Assembly: GCA_947471745.1 (NCBI GenBank)
Contig: CANJKZ010000064.1
Location: 550,001-614,000, forward strand
Source of the DNA: Closterium sp. Naga37s-1
Taxonomy: Eukaryota; Streptophyta; Zygnematophyceae; Desmidiales; Closteriaceae
Direction: 5' to 3'
Length of the DNA stretch: 64,000 bases
Shown here: one piece after another, positions 25,144-35,204 of the stretch
Position numbering within the stretch: position 1 is the stretch's first letter
Layout: every line of letters begins with the position of its first letter
The notes under the pieces: generated by a model
The model's database searches: none
Told to the model about the DNA's origin: nothing
Seen by the model: the letters and a program-made list of their open reading frames with translations, nothing else
Translations under genes and position numbers: made by a program

Positions 25144-26457
25144 ATGGCTGCAATTGCGCAAGTAGCGGCGGGAAGCGCGGTCACCACGCTGCGTTTCACG
25201 AGCTCATCCAGCAGCTTGTTCGATAAGAGCAGATTGCCACTGCTTACAGCGGGACATCGTTCGAGGAGCAGGGCGAGCAATCGTCGTCACGTGCCGTTGT
25301 CACAGCGCATCACCAGCAAGATGGTTATCCCAGGTCCGCATGCAACGCGTGCTGTTGGGGCTGGGCCTAACAAAGGCCCTGCTCACTACCGTGCCATGCG
25401 GGGTCAATGTTCACTCTAGCTAATCTTCGGAACTCCGTTCTCACCGCACTTCCCTCGTCGCTCCTCACTCACTGCCCTAACCACTTCTATAATCCTATGC
25501 TCCACACGCCCCCTCTTCCCCGCTGCGGTGCTCCTAACGGCAGGGTTCGGCGAGTCGCCTGAAGCGAGGTCCGCGGGGGCGCTGCACAACTTCTTCACCT
25601 ACATCGCCGTGCGCATCGTGCTCTCGCAGCTGCAGGTGCGCGCGCGGGGAGGAACCGCGAGAGCACCGGGGGAGGGGGAGGGGGAGGGGGAAGGGGAAGG
25701 GGGGAGGGACGGGGAGGGGGAGAGGGTTGGACACCGAGATGTGAACCACAATCTGCGGAGGAATGGGTTTTGGGGGTAGCAATGGGATGTGAGGTTTTGC
25801 GGGTTTGATTCTCGGAGTCTGGTAGGATGAGCCACGAACGTGGATCCCATGCGTGATTTCCGTGATTTGCGTTCTGATCTTCACCCGCTGGTCCGGGACG
25901 CTTGTCTCGTGGATCACTGTTTCCTCGGGCATGCGCGAACGAGCCTTGCTCATGGCTCCTCCTGAATCGCTCGCCGTCTCTCCATCGCGTTTTCACCTCT
26001 CCTCGCCTCGCCTCACCCCCCTTGCCCCTCGTCCCCCAGGCGTACAACCGCGAGGGGTACGCGGAGCTCAAGGAGTTCACGGACCGCGTGCCTCTTAAAG
26101 ACGGCGACCAGTTCTGCGCCACGCTCATGCGCGAGAGCCCGCAGCACAAGAAGTTCGGTAAGGATGGGGATAGGACCAGGATGCTATGTTGTTTAGAAGC
26201 AAGCAATCACGCGTTTGCACCTCGGTACGGAAGAGAGGAAGTGGCACACGGAGGTCCGTGAACGGGTTTCTAAGCTACAATAGGATGCGTAGCAAGGCGT
26301 CGTGATCTGTTGATTCCTGTCCGTAAAACTCGCTCTCACATGCTGATGTTGTTCTTTTGAGCTGCTGTCACATGCATGCTTGTGCTACCAGCGAATGGAG
26401 GAGGGCAACAAGCAGTTGATGCGCGATTTCCTCATGGAGACCAGCCGCTTTGACTAA
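25144..26457 (+). CDS. rbcX: Chloroplast RbcX-type Rubisco assembly chaperone, internal exon missing
   Basis: RbcX dimers bind the C-terminal tail of the Rubisco large subunit during assembly in the chloroplast. The exons seen are 25144-25333 (MAAIAQVAAGSAV..., a Ser/Arg-rich transit-peptide-like leader), 25544-25635 (FGESPEARSAGALHNFFTY and AVRIVLSQLQ), 26040-26157 (YNREGYAELKEF, DGDQFCATLMRESPQHKKF) and 26392-26457 (RMEEGNKQLMRDFLMETS, stop TAA). Family members have a block of the type LRILEVRxAYxxxDFEWDNLKRLA between the last two exons. It is absent from all three frames of 26158-26391. The flanking exons are also out of phase (one ends in phase 1, the next starts in phase 0), as expected if one exon were lost. 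The gene may be broken, mis-assembled, or served by another copy. The identity is strong; function is doubtful. Confidence 0.85.
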
Positions 26458-26880
26458 ACAAGCTTTTTTCTGCGTAGTCAGATCATAACAGCAGGGGTGG
26501 CATTCTACTGGTGGAGCAGCTTGATTTATTTTGTTGGGTACAAGAACATCGGGGGCAGCAGGCATCCAATAAGATTACTGTATAGTCTTCAACTCTCTAG
26601 TCCATGCAGGGAAACGGCTAGCTTGGGCTTTTGCAGCACAAGTTGATTAGTTACAGGTAGTAGCGTGCAGTAGTGTCACATTTGGCTATTTTCCCTCTTT
26701 TCTGTACAGTTGCATCAATGTTTTTGTACTACAGACCACGCAAGTATTGAGTTTGCAACCACATATTTACAAATACCACAACACCCCACAAAGCTGCGTA
26801 TTACCATCCTTTTGAACTCAGCCACAGAACACAATGGAATCTCTGCAGCAACACGAACCATCCGAACACCAACAGCAGCA

Positions 26881-28650
26881 TCACACCTCCGCCTTGGCTG
26901 CAGCAGACGCTGGAGCCGCTTCAGCCTCCAGTTGTTCCAGCTTCCAGGCGCGCACCACATCAGCAGCCTCCCTGTCCCCCAGCAGCATATCCACCTCCAC
27001 CTCATGTGCCGGCAGGTAGCAAGCCGAAACCCCAACCGCCAGTGCCAGTTCCAACAGCTTGTCTAAAGCCATCGACCTCAGGAGAGTCCCTGAGGTCAGC
27101 TTGTCAGTTTTAAGGCATTCTGAGATGCGGTCGGAGAGCATGGTGAGGAGAGCATCAACTTTATCCAAGCCCTTGACCAGCTTGCCCGTGCTATCAGAGA
27201 GGCTTCGTGCCGGGCCCTTCATCCTCTGCACGCCTTCCAGCACCTCTCCCTTGTCCCGGTAGATTGTGAGTGCATGTGCTGCCTTGGTGGCGTATATTTT
27301 GGAGCCACCAGCACTCGCGCCAGCTGGTGCATCCAAAAGGGATACGAGTGAATTTCAAAAAAGGAAAAGAGCAGGGGAGTGGAATAATTGGATAATGGCA
27401 GGGGGTCACAGGGGAATTCCTATGCTGAACAAACGATGCACATGATGATTGCACGAGAATCTCACCTCCCACCACGGCAGCAACACCAGCACCAACACGA
27501 GCGCCAGAAATGGCAGCACCAGCGATGATGGCAGGTGCCTCGCACAGGAGAAGAGGGGCTCCAAGCACCACAAGAACCGCCCCGCCAATCCCAAACCAGA
27601 GGCTGCGCTTGCTGTCCCGTTTCTCCTTCTGGTAAGAGGATAACAACCGATTTGAAACAGGGAGGAAGGTAGGAAGGGGAAAATTTAGACAAAGAACGGA
27701 GAACGCAAAGATGAAGGGGGGAGAGGAGGGGGAGGGGGGGGGGGGGGAGGGGGGGGAAAGGAGAAAGGAGGAGGAGAAGGGGAATCTAAACAAAAGGGGA
27801 AGTACACAGTCTCAGCATATGCATACTCGCCTTATCCAGCTCGACCATGACGTTAAGGGTTTCAGCCTCAGTGCTCTGTAGCTTTCGCGACGCCACGGCC
27901 ACAGAGCCACCGGAACCTGTTAACAGCCCTGACAACTGCTTGCTTGTTCTGGAGACGGTTTTAACACGTTCTTCAAGCATTTCGATGCACGCCTTTATAT
28001 CCGCCTGTGAGGGATTAGGTTCGGCTGCGTCGGCGAGAAGAACGGAATGGGAGTCAAAGGATCACAATCAGGCAAAGCGATCTTAGAACTTGAAAGAGCG
28101 GACAGCATGTGCATGCGTTAACTCCTTGGCTCACAAAAAAATCAAACGCTAAGCAGACTCTTACTGCAGAACAAGTAATAACAGTTACCTAAACAGCTCG
28201 ACCTCTTTCCGTTACGGCTCGACCTGTTTCCGTCAACAAACACATAAGAGTCAAGCCGTCATGGTTTGACTGACCGAAACGGAGGTCGGAGAGAGCAGCG
28301 AGCTGGAAAATCAGTGAGTTTAGCTCCGGCACGAAGACGTGGTCGAAAATCGCTGCTGACTCCGCCGACCTCGCTACCGCCTGGCTGACACCGGGACAGG
28401 CGGCAACGGCCGACGGACTAGACACACACACCGCTTGTAGGTCCCGGGCGGGTTTGAGATAGTCGTTAAACGCGACGGATACGAAGCGGATTTTCTCCGG
28501 GAGTGCCTGCAGCTCCATGGCTTCTTGATTGCCATGAGCAAAAACAACGCTGCTCTGACGCGGCTGGTCCTGCTGATGCTGGGAAGCTATTACTCGTGGG
28601 AACGACGCATTTGCAGGCAAAAAAGGGTCCTCGACTTCCAACTTGGCCAT
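26881..28650 (-). CDS. Unrecognised 391-residue protein with a central hydrophobic hairpin, four exons
   Basis: The model is 28275-28650 (ATG at 28650, start MAKLEVEDPF), 27831-28024, 27466-27628 and 26881-27323, with stop TGA. All phases agree to 391 residues. The second intron would use a GC donor (AAG|GCGAGT) with a normal AG acceptor; the nearby GT at 27826 breaks the reading frame. The layout is a helical N-terminal half with a Lys/Glu-rich coiled-coil-like segment (IEMLEERVKTVSRTSKQL), then LWFGIGGAVLVVLGAPLLL and AIIAGAAISGARVGAGVAAV (two hydrophobic segments, about residues 200-245), then a second long amphipathic helical region to the C-terminus. Helix, hydrophobic hairpin, helix recalls several membrane-inserting helical families, but I cannot assign one. 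There is no signal peptide. Confidence 0.7.
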
Positions 28651-29377
28651 TTCGCGGGAACAATTAAAGTTGCAGGAAACCTTTTTGAAGCAAACCGGAA
28701 TCTCCTTGGGTAAACGCACTGAAGGATTCTTCCCAGCCCTGCTGTAAACACGACAGCGAAAACACAGGCAGGTGGAAGCGGAGTAACTAACGAGGTCGAC
28801 TATTGACACACCTCAGTAGTCGGCAAAGAGACGAGGTCAGGGGATGCTAGCGGATTGGGCGAAAGATGCTAGCAGGTGACAACAGCAGGGAAGGGAAGCA
28901 CAGCGTGGGTGGGGGATGGAGCCAGTGATGTGATGTGATGTGTGGCGAGTTCCGAATGTATGTTTTAACAAACACCCTACGAAACCATTCTGGAATCTAG
29001 ACGACCGCTTTAGATCGTTGCGAGCCTCATTGAGCCGCATCCACACTAACTTTTGGGACACGCCGTCAGCTCGCTTGGTTTGCCCCAGGTTGAGAGGGCA
29101 GAGGCAGCGTGCACAGCAAGGAAACACTCGGCCGGTGCGCCAGTCTCGTGTGTTCGATTGCGGGGACGTGCCCTGAAATACGCGCGGGAGAATACTCCAG
29201 GGGGGCGCGGTGACGTGCGGGGAAAGGTCGACATTACCAAGGCGAAGTTGGGCCATGCATGACGAGGGAGAGTCCGGTCTGGGTCGAGGGGGTATACCGC
29301 TGATGGTGGACGGGCGGGACGCCAGGCGTGAAGCGACAGATGAGTGGGATGGTGGGGTGCTTCGATTCCGGAAACGC
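28651..29377. other. Intergenic region, no supported gene
   Basis: It holds the promoter side of the minus-strand 391-residue gene and unremarkable sequence up to the chromovirus insertion. A short GTGAT repeat lies at about 28928-28942. Confidence 0.4.
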
Positions 29378-29382
29378 GTGAT

Positions 29383-29735
29383 TGTAAGGAAAATCCCTTT
29401 TCCTTACTTCGCGTCCCTGCTTACCGCGTACATGCCCGTTCCCGCCATCGGCACCCATCCGTGAACGTTACCCGCTCGCGACATTCGCTTCGACCACGAC
29501 TCCCGCCACTGTTCACGATGCGACCCAACCTCACGGTTCGGTTGGTAACCCGCGCTCCGGACCTCCGCCTCGACAATTCCCAACCTCGGCGCTAGGCCTG
29601 TAGCGCACCCCAATTTCCCGCATTACCGTTACCACGCTAGCTTCGCTATATAACTTCGCTCATGCTTTTCGCTCAACTGTATTGATTGCTTCGATAGTGC
29701 AATTCTCACTCGCTCGTTCAATTGCACTCGTAACA
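29383..29735 (+). repeat. 5' LTR of the chromovirus
   Basis: 353 bp, with a TATA-like TATATAA at 29647-29653 that probably drives the genomic transcript. Confidence 0.93.
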
Positions 29736-29917
29736 CTTGGTATTCAGAGCCTACGATCTCCTCTCGGACCGCACCCACACCTTCGCTTCCCCATTATCTC
29801 AATTTTTGGGGGGGGTAGACGTCTCTCAGCGAACAAGCACCGCCGCTCGTAGTGCTCTCTCGTAAGCACGCACGGCCACGACAGAGGCTCTCGCTGAGCT
29901 TGCCCGACACCCCCGCC

Positions 29918-31096
29918 ATGGCCGAATTCACTCTCGCGACACTGACGCAGGAGCAACTCGACCGTCTCGTGCGCCAAGTCGAAGATTCGGCGCTCGAAAT
30001 TGCGACGCTCACGGCGGAACGTGACTCCGCGCGTCAGCAACCCACGGTGAATACTCCACCACCACCACACGCACCTGCAAATGTACCCGCACAATCGGAG
30101 GAGCCGATCGTCATTTCATCAGGCACGCCAACACAGAACGACAGCGTGGGACAGCGCTCAGGCGCAGCCAGTGATGGCGCCGCTCACTCGATGCCTGGCA
30201 TGGAGAGGAACAAGGTCGCACCAAGCCCGCGGGAGCCTCGTGAAGCCCGTCGGCACGTGGAATTTGCGGCGACAAGTGGCGACCACGCCAGCATGGCACC
30301 AATGCCACTCAAGCCGCAGCACCCGCCCTGCTTCGACCCGAGCCAACGTGGAGGTCCGACGGTTCAGTCGTGGGTCTTCACGATGAACGTCTTCTTCGAC
30401 GCGAACTACGTCGAGTCGGACGCAACGAAGATCAGATACGCCGTCTCGATGCTGAGAGGCCCCGCCATGGACTGGTGGCGAGTCATCGTGACGTCGCCAC
30501 GCGCCTACGAGCCACCGTCGCAAAAGGAAGGGCCCACGGGCCCAGCTGTCACTTGGAGTTCATTCTGCGAAACAGCCCAATACAGCACGTGGGATGCGTG
30601 GTGCGCAGGGCTTCGGGCGTGCTTCGAGCCGATCGCGGCTTCTATTTCGGCGCGTCAGAGACTGCGTACTTGGCGGCAGCTCGGGTCGGTTCAAGACTAC
30701 ACGAGTGGTTTTCTCGCATTATGCGAGCAAGTCGGCTACATGCACGAAGCGGAGCGGGTGGACTGTTACGTCGGAGGGCTGAAGCCGGACATCTCGCACG
30801 AAATCATGCTACGCGGACTCTCGAATTTCAACGAGATTCTCGCGCTCGCCGAGAAAATCGACATTTTACGCCGACCGAGACCGGGGTCCTACTACGGACA
30901 TCGCCCTCGGGGACCGATCGAGCACGCCACCGTACATGCTGTTGCGACAAATGCAGCTGCCGCGCCGTTTAAGGGGCGCTGCTTTGCTTGCAATAGGCCG
31001 GGCCATCGCAAGAGTGAATGCCCAGAGGAGCTGAGGCGCCGCGGAGCAGAGCAGGGGAGGGAGTCTCCAAGGCAGGGAAACGCCAGCAGTCAGTAG
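29918..31096 (+). CDS. gag: Chromovirus Gag (capsid and zinc knuckle)
   Basis: The start is placed at 29918 (GCCATGG context, MAEFTLATLTQ); an upstream in-frame ATG exists at 29852. The N-terminal part is predicted helical (QLDRLVRQVEDSALEIATL). A central capsid-like region has TWDAWCAGLRACFEPI and LRTWRQLGSVQDYTSGFLAL. The end has one CCHC knuckle, CFACNRPGHRKSEC, spacing C-x2-C-x4-H-x4-C. It packages element RNA in cytoplasmic particles. It overlaps the pol frame by about 80 bp, where a -1 shift would be needed. No stop interrupts gag. Confidence 0.9.
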   Translation: MAEFTLATLTQEQLDRLVRQVEDSALEIATLTAERDSARQQPTVNTPPPPHAPANVPAQSEEPIVISSGTPTQNDSVGQRSGAASDGAAHSMPGMERNKVAPSPREPREARRHVEFAATSGDHASMAPMPLKPQHPPCFDPSQRGGPTVQSWVFTMNVFFDANYVESDATKIRYAVSMLRGPAMDWWRVIVTSPRAYEPPSQKEGPTGPAVTWSSFCETAQYSTWDAWCAGLRACFEPIAASISARQRLRTWRQLGSVQDYTSGFLALCEQVGYMHEAERVDCYVGGLKPDISHEIMLRGLSNFNEILALAEKIDILRRPRPGSYYGHRPRGPIEHATVHAVATNAAAAPFKGRCFACNRPGHRKSECPEELRRRGAEQGRESPRQGNASSQ

Positions 31097-33072
31097 GAAT
31101 CGGGCCAACTACTGACGAGACTGCCTGCTCGCCCAACCTCACCGACCCTCACCGAGTCACGGTACCGATTCATGCTATCGATCGGGCTCGGATGAATAAG
31201 GAGGGTACAGCGACGGATTGCCCAGTACTGGTCCACGGGAAAATACAGGGAGCAGCAGTGAAGATTTTTATCGACGGAGGCGCAAGTCACAGTTTAGTTA
31301 ATACCGCGATCGCACGAAAACTACAACTGACACTGAGTCGGTGTTTACCGGAGATAGACGCACGCTTAGTTGACGGCACACCACTGGCCATACGGGAAAA
31401 AGTGGAGAGAGTAAAGGTCCGCTGCGGGGGGAACTTCGGTTTTACACAGGAAATGCTCGCGACGACACTGGATGGGCACGACATTTTACTGGGACGTGAT
31501 TGGTTGCGACGGTATAACCCGCGAATTGACTGGACGACGAGTAGCTGCACTGTGCGAAGTAGCGGTAACTGGGTGTCGCTACCACGCTGGCAGTCGCCCG
31601 AGTCTTCAACGGTCCACGTCAACGCCATCACGATGAAACGGGCTGTCGTCGCTGGAGCTGACGTGTACGCAGTGGATATAGCGTTGATAGGAGAAGCAGA
31701 GCAGCCGAGTGATTTTCAAAAACTGTTGGCAGCAGTACCGCCCGAACTACAAGAACTGTTGAAACGATACCCGGGGATTTTTCCAGACGACTTACCGGAT
31801 GGACTGCCACCTCAGCGGGCACATGACCACCGAATAGAGTTAGAACTGGGGGCACAGCCAACCGTACAGCGACAGTTCAAACTGACACAGCTCGAGCTCG
31901 ATGAGCTGAGGAAGCAGTTAGACTACCTGTTAGAGAAAAAATTCATCCGACCGAGCTCGTCACCGTTCACCGCACCGATACTGTTCACACCGAAAAAAGA
32001 CGGAGGGTTTCGCATGTGCATCGATTACAGAGCACTGAACCGGGTAACAGTCAAGTCGCGATACCCCATTCCCCGCGCTGACGAACTGATCGACCAGCTG
32101 CGAACAGCACGGTTTTTTTCGAAAATAGATTTACGGGGAGGTTACCATCAGATTCGGGTCGAACCATCCGACTGCGCCAAGACAGCATTTAGGACTAGGT
32201 ACGGGTCATTCGAGTACACCGTGATGCCATTCGGGTTGACCAACGCACCGGCGACATTTCAGATGACCATGAACGAGGCGTTTAGGCCACTCTTAGATAA
32301 ATGCGTGATAGTTTACCTCGACGACATCCTAGTCTACAGCAGGGATAAGCAGCAGCACTTAGCAGATATGGAAGCAGTTTTTAAGGTTTTAGACGAGCAC
32401 CGCCTACTGACCAAGGGTTCCAAGTGCGAGTTCTTCCAGGATAGGTTAGAATTTTTAGGACACGTTATTTCGGAGGCTGGGGTTGAAATCGACCCAAAGA
32501 AGCTGGACACGGTAAAAGCGTGGCACCCCCCGACAAATATCACGGAACTGCAGAGTTTTTTAGGGTTCGTTAATTACGTGCGTCGGTTCGTCCCCGACAT
32601 GGCACGATTAACAGCCCCACTGACGGATCTGCTGCGGAAGGGGGTCGCTTTTACGTGGGGGGAGAAAGAGCATGCTGCCTTCTCTGCCCTGAAAACTGTT
32701 CTCTGTTCACCGCCCGTACTGCGCATCGCTGACCCACACCGCCCCTTCGAAGTAGTAACAGATGCAAGCGACATCGCTATTGGAGCCGTACTGCTACAGG
32801 ATGTCGGCAACGGCCTACAGCCCATCGCATACGAGTCACGAAAGTTGCATCCGCCCGAGAAAAATTACCCGATACACGACCGCGAAATGCTCGCGATCGT
32901 GCATGCGTTCAAAGTCTGGCGCTGTTACTTGACTGGCGCAGACGTGACAGTACGGACAGACCACCGATCCCTACAGTACCTTCGCGCACAGCCCCACCTC
33001 AACCCACGACAGATCCGCTGGCTCGATTTTCTCGAGTCAAACTTCCACTACACGGTCACCTATAAAAAGTGA
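31018..33072 (+). CDS. pol: Chromovirus Pol, first open segment: protease, reverse transcriptase, RNase H
   Basis: The frame is open from 31018, where it overlaps gag. The aspartic protease shows IDGGASHSLV (the D-G-G-A variant of the usual D-S/T-G-A). Reverse transcriptase motifs include FRMCIDYRALN, FSKIDLRGGYHQI, MPFGLTNAPATFQ and YLDD in CVIVYLDDILVYS. RNase H shows VTDASDIAIGAVL, NYPIHDREMLAIV and VRTDHRSLQYL. The segment ends with TGA at 33070-33072, where the family usually has a Gly codon after the YKK tether, so the stop is probably a nonsense change. Confidence 0.92.
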   Translation: MPRGAEAPRSRAGEGVSKAGKRQQSVGIGPTTDETACSPNLTDPHRVTVPIHAIDRARMNKEGTATDCPVLVHGKIQGAAVKIFIDGGASHSLVNTAIARKLQLTLSRCLPEIDARLVDGTPLAIREKVERVKVRCGGNFGFTQEMLATTLDGHDILLGRDWLRRYNPRIDWTTSSCTVRSSGNWVSLPRWQSPESSTVHVNAITMKRAVVAGADVYAVDIALIGEAEQPSDFQKLLAAVPPELQELLKRYPGIFPDDLPDGLPPQRAHDHRIELELGAQPTVQRQFKLTQLELDELRKQLDYLLEKKFIRPSSSPFTAPILFTPKKDGGFRMCIDYRALNRVTVKSRYPIPRADELIDQLRTARFFSKIDLRGGYHQIRVEPSDCAKTAFRTRYGSFEYTVMPFGLTNAPATFQMTMNEAFRPLLDKCVIVYLDDILVYSRDKQQHLADMEAVFKVLDEHRLLTKGSKCEFFQDRLEFLGHVISEAGVEIDPKKLDTVKAWHPPTNITELQSFLGFVNYVRRFVPDMARLTAPLTDLLRKGVAFTWGEKEHAAFSALKTVLCSPPVLRIADPHRPFEVVTDASDIAIGAVLLQDVGNGLQPIAYESRKLHPPEKNYPIHDREMLAIVHAFKVWRCYLTGADVTVRTDHRSLQYLRAQPHLNPRQIRWLDFLESNFHYTVTYKK

Positions 33073-34584
33073 GCATCAAACATTGCCGACGCACTGACCC
33101 GCCCTACTGCCCAACTCCACGCGATACTACTTGCCCAGATTAGCCCACTGCTGACAGGCCTATTTACCCACGGATACCAGACAGACCCGTTCTTCACAGG
33201 AGGAAACTCGCAGCAGTTTGCAGCAGCAAAAGGAGTTTATTACGTAAAATCCGGCACCGACCGCATCTGGGTACCGGGCTACACTTTACTGAGGGAGCTG
33301 TTACTACAGGAGGCACACGATGGGGTTACCTCAGGACATTTCGGGGTAGAGAAAACACGGCAGCAGCTGCAGCGGTATTACTATTGGCCCGAGATGCTGA
33401 CCGACGTGCAACGACACGTGGCATCGTGTCCCACCTGCCAGCTCATGAAGTCGTCACGACAACGACCGGCAGGACAGTTGCAGCCGATACCACCCCCAGA
33501 GCGTGCTTGGCAGCAGGTGACGATGGACTTCGTCACGGGGTTACCGGCTGGAGCAAGTGGGAACGACGCGATCTTGGTCGTCGTCGATCGGCTGACGAAA
33601 ATGGCACACTTCGCAGCATGCAAGAAATCAATCACAGCCGAAGAAACAGCTCACCTCTTCATCGCCACCATCGTTCGATTACACGGGATACCAGCAGCGA
33701 TCATCAGCGACCGCGACACGAAATTCACCAGCAACTTCTGGCGGAACCTGTGGCAGCAGTTCGGCATGCGACTGCAGTTCAGCTCATCATATCACCCCGA
33801 AACCGACGGACAGACAGAACGGACAAATCAGACCATGGAACAACTCATCCGGGCCACGTGCGACGACCCGACCACGTGGGAACAGCAACTGCCACTCATC
33901 GAATTCGCATACAACAACTCGCCATCCGCCACGACCCAATAGTCACCGTTTTACCTGAACTACGGACAAGACCCCACAGTACCCATGACCCCGAATCCCG
34001 ACAACCCAGTCCCACGCGCGCAACAGTTCGCATAAATACTGCAAGCAGCACGGACCCGAGCAGCCGAAGCAATAAAAAAATCAAACATCATCGCTAAACG
34101 CAACGCTGACCGCCACCGCCGACCTGTCACTTACCAGCCAGACGACCTAGTTCTACTCGACACTCAAAACCTCCGCCTGCTCATCACCCCAAAACTCCGC
34201 CCCCGATATTGCGGGCCATTTCGCATCAGCCACATGATCACACCCGTCACCGCCCATCTCCTCCTCCCTGCTGACTGGTACGTCAGCCCGTCATTCCACG
34301 TCAGCCTGCTTCGCCCATACGTGCCATCCACCAGCCAACTGCCTCGCAACCGCCCCGCCAGCATGACACGACCGCCGACTGAGCCAATCATCACGCCTGA
34401 GAAAATACTGAGTCATCGAGTACGTGACCCACGGGGAGCCCGCAGAATCGAATTCCTGATCCGCTGGAAAGACCGCACGCCCACCGAAGACAACTGGGTC
34501 CCCTTGGATAGAATTGAGAATCACCCTGTCCTCACTGAGTATCTGCGCAGCCGAAACTTCCGAGATATACACGCGCTCTCGTAA
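33073..34584 (+). pseudogene. pol: Chromovirus Pol, broken second part: integrase and chromodomain
   Basis: It continues in the same frame after the 33070 stop. The integrase HHCC finger lies at about 33310-33440 (HDGVTSGHFGVEK ... CPTC). The catalytic core is intact (MDFVTGL, VDRLTKMAHF, ISDRDTKF, HPETDGQTERTN). Stops TAG (33940) and TAA (34033) follow the core. The tail has a GPF/Y-like GPFRISHMI and HVSLLRPYVP, then a chromodomain (FLIRWKDRTPTEDNWVPL), stop TAA at 34582. Chromodomains guide integration to particular chromatin. I list the breaks only. Confidence 0.9.
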
Positions 34585-34611
34585 GAGGGGCCTCCTTGGG
34601 GAGGGGGGTAG

Positions 34612-34964
34612 TGTAAGGAAAATCCCTTTTCCTTACTTCGCGTCCCTGCTTACCGCGTACATGCCCGTTCCCGCCATCGGCACCCATCCGTGAACGTTAC
34701 CCGCTCGCGACATTCGCCTCGACCACGACTGCCGCCACTGTTCACGATGCGACCCAACCTCACGGTTCGGTTGGTAACCCGCGCTCCGGACCTCCGCCTC
34801 GACAATTCCCAACCTCGGCGCTAGGCCCGTAGCGCACCCCAATTTCCCGCATTACCGTTACCACGCTAGCTTCGCTATATAACTTCGCTCATGCTTTTCG
34901 CTCAACTGTATTGATTGCTTCGATAGTTCAATTCTCACTCGCTCATTCAATTGCACTCGTAACA
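34612..34964 (+). repeat. 3' LTR of the chromovirus
   Basis: 353 bp, with five substitutions and no length change against the 5' LTR. A polypurine GGGGAGGGGGG-like tract lies immediately upstream. Confidence 0.93.
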
Positions 34965-34969
34965 GTTAT

Positions 34970-35204
34970 TCTAAAGTGAGATTTGGATATTCCTAAGCTT
35001 CATACTAGAAATATAAATTGCACAAAGCAATGCCAACTGCCCACTAGTTGCATCCTATGAGTAGTCACTCCTGCAGTGTTCCATGATAGGGATTTTTATA
35101 ATTGAGCAAATTCATCTAATGCTCATCCTCAACGCGCCAGGGATAACCACCTGGCTGTATTGATATATTCCGTATGCCACCACCATCAGCAGCATCTATC
35201 ACCC
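34970..35204. other. Short spacer between the chromovirus and the RING gene
   Basis: A/T-richer sequence with no gene seen. It probably contains the 3' untranslated region of the minus-strand RING gene. Confidence 0.4.

Larger units (their letters stand above)
29383..34964 (+). mobile_element. Ty3/gypsy LTR retrotransposon, chromovirus type, recent but coding-defective
   Basis: Two 353-bp LTRs (29383-29735, 34612-34964) have TGTAAGG...GTAACA ends and differ at five positions by my count. The flanking 5-mers GTGAT (29378) and GTTAT (34965) look like a target duplication with one change. A primer site close to TGGTATTCAGAGC (29737) points to initiator tRNA-Met, and a G-rich tract (34600-34611) precedes the 3' LTR. 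The order is gag, protease, reverse transcriptase, RNase H, integrase, then a C-terminal chromodomain, which defines chromoviruses. pol lies in the -1 frame relative to gag. Three in-frame stops (33070 TGA, 33940 TAG, 34033 TAA) break pol. Confidence 0.95.
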
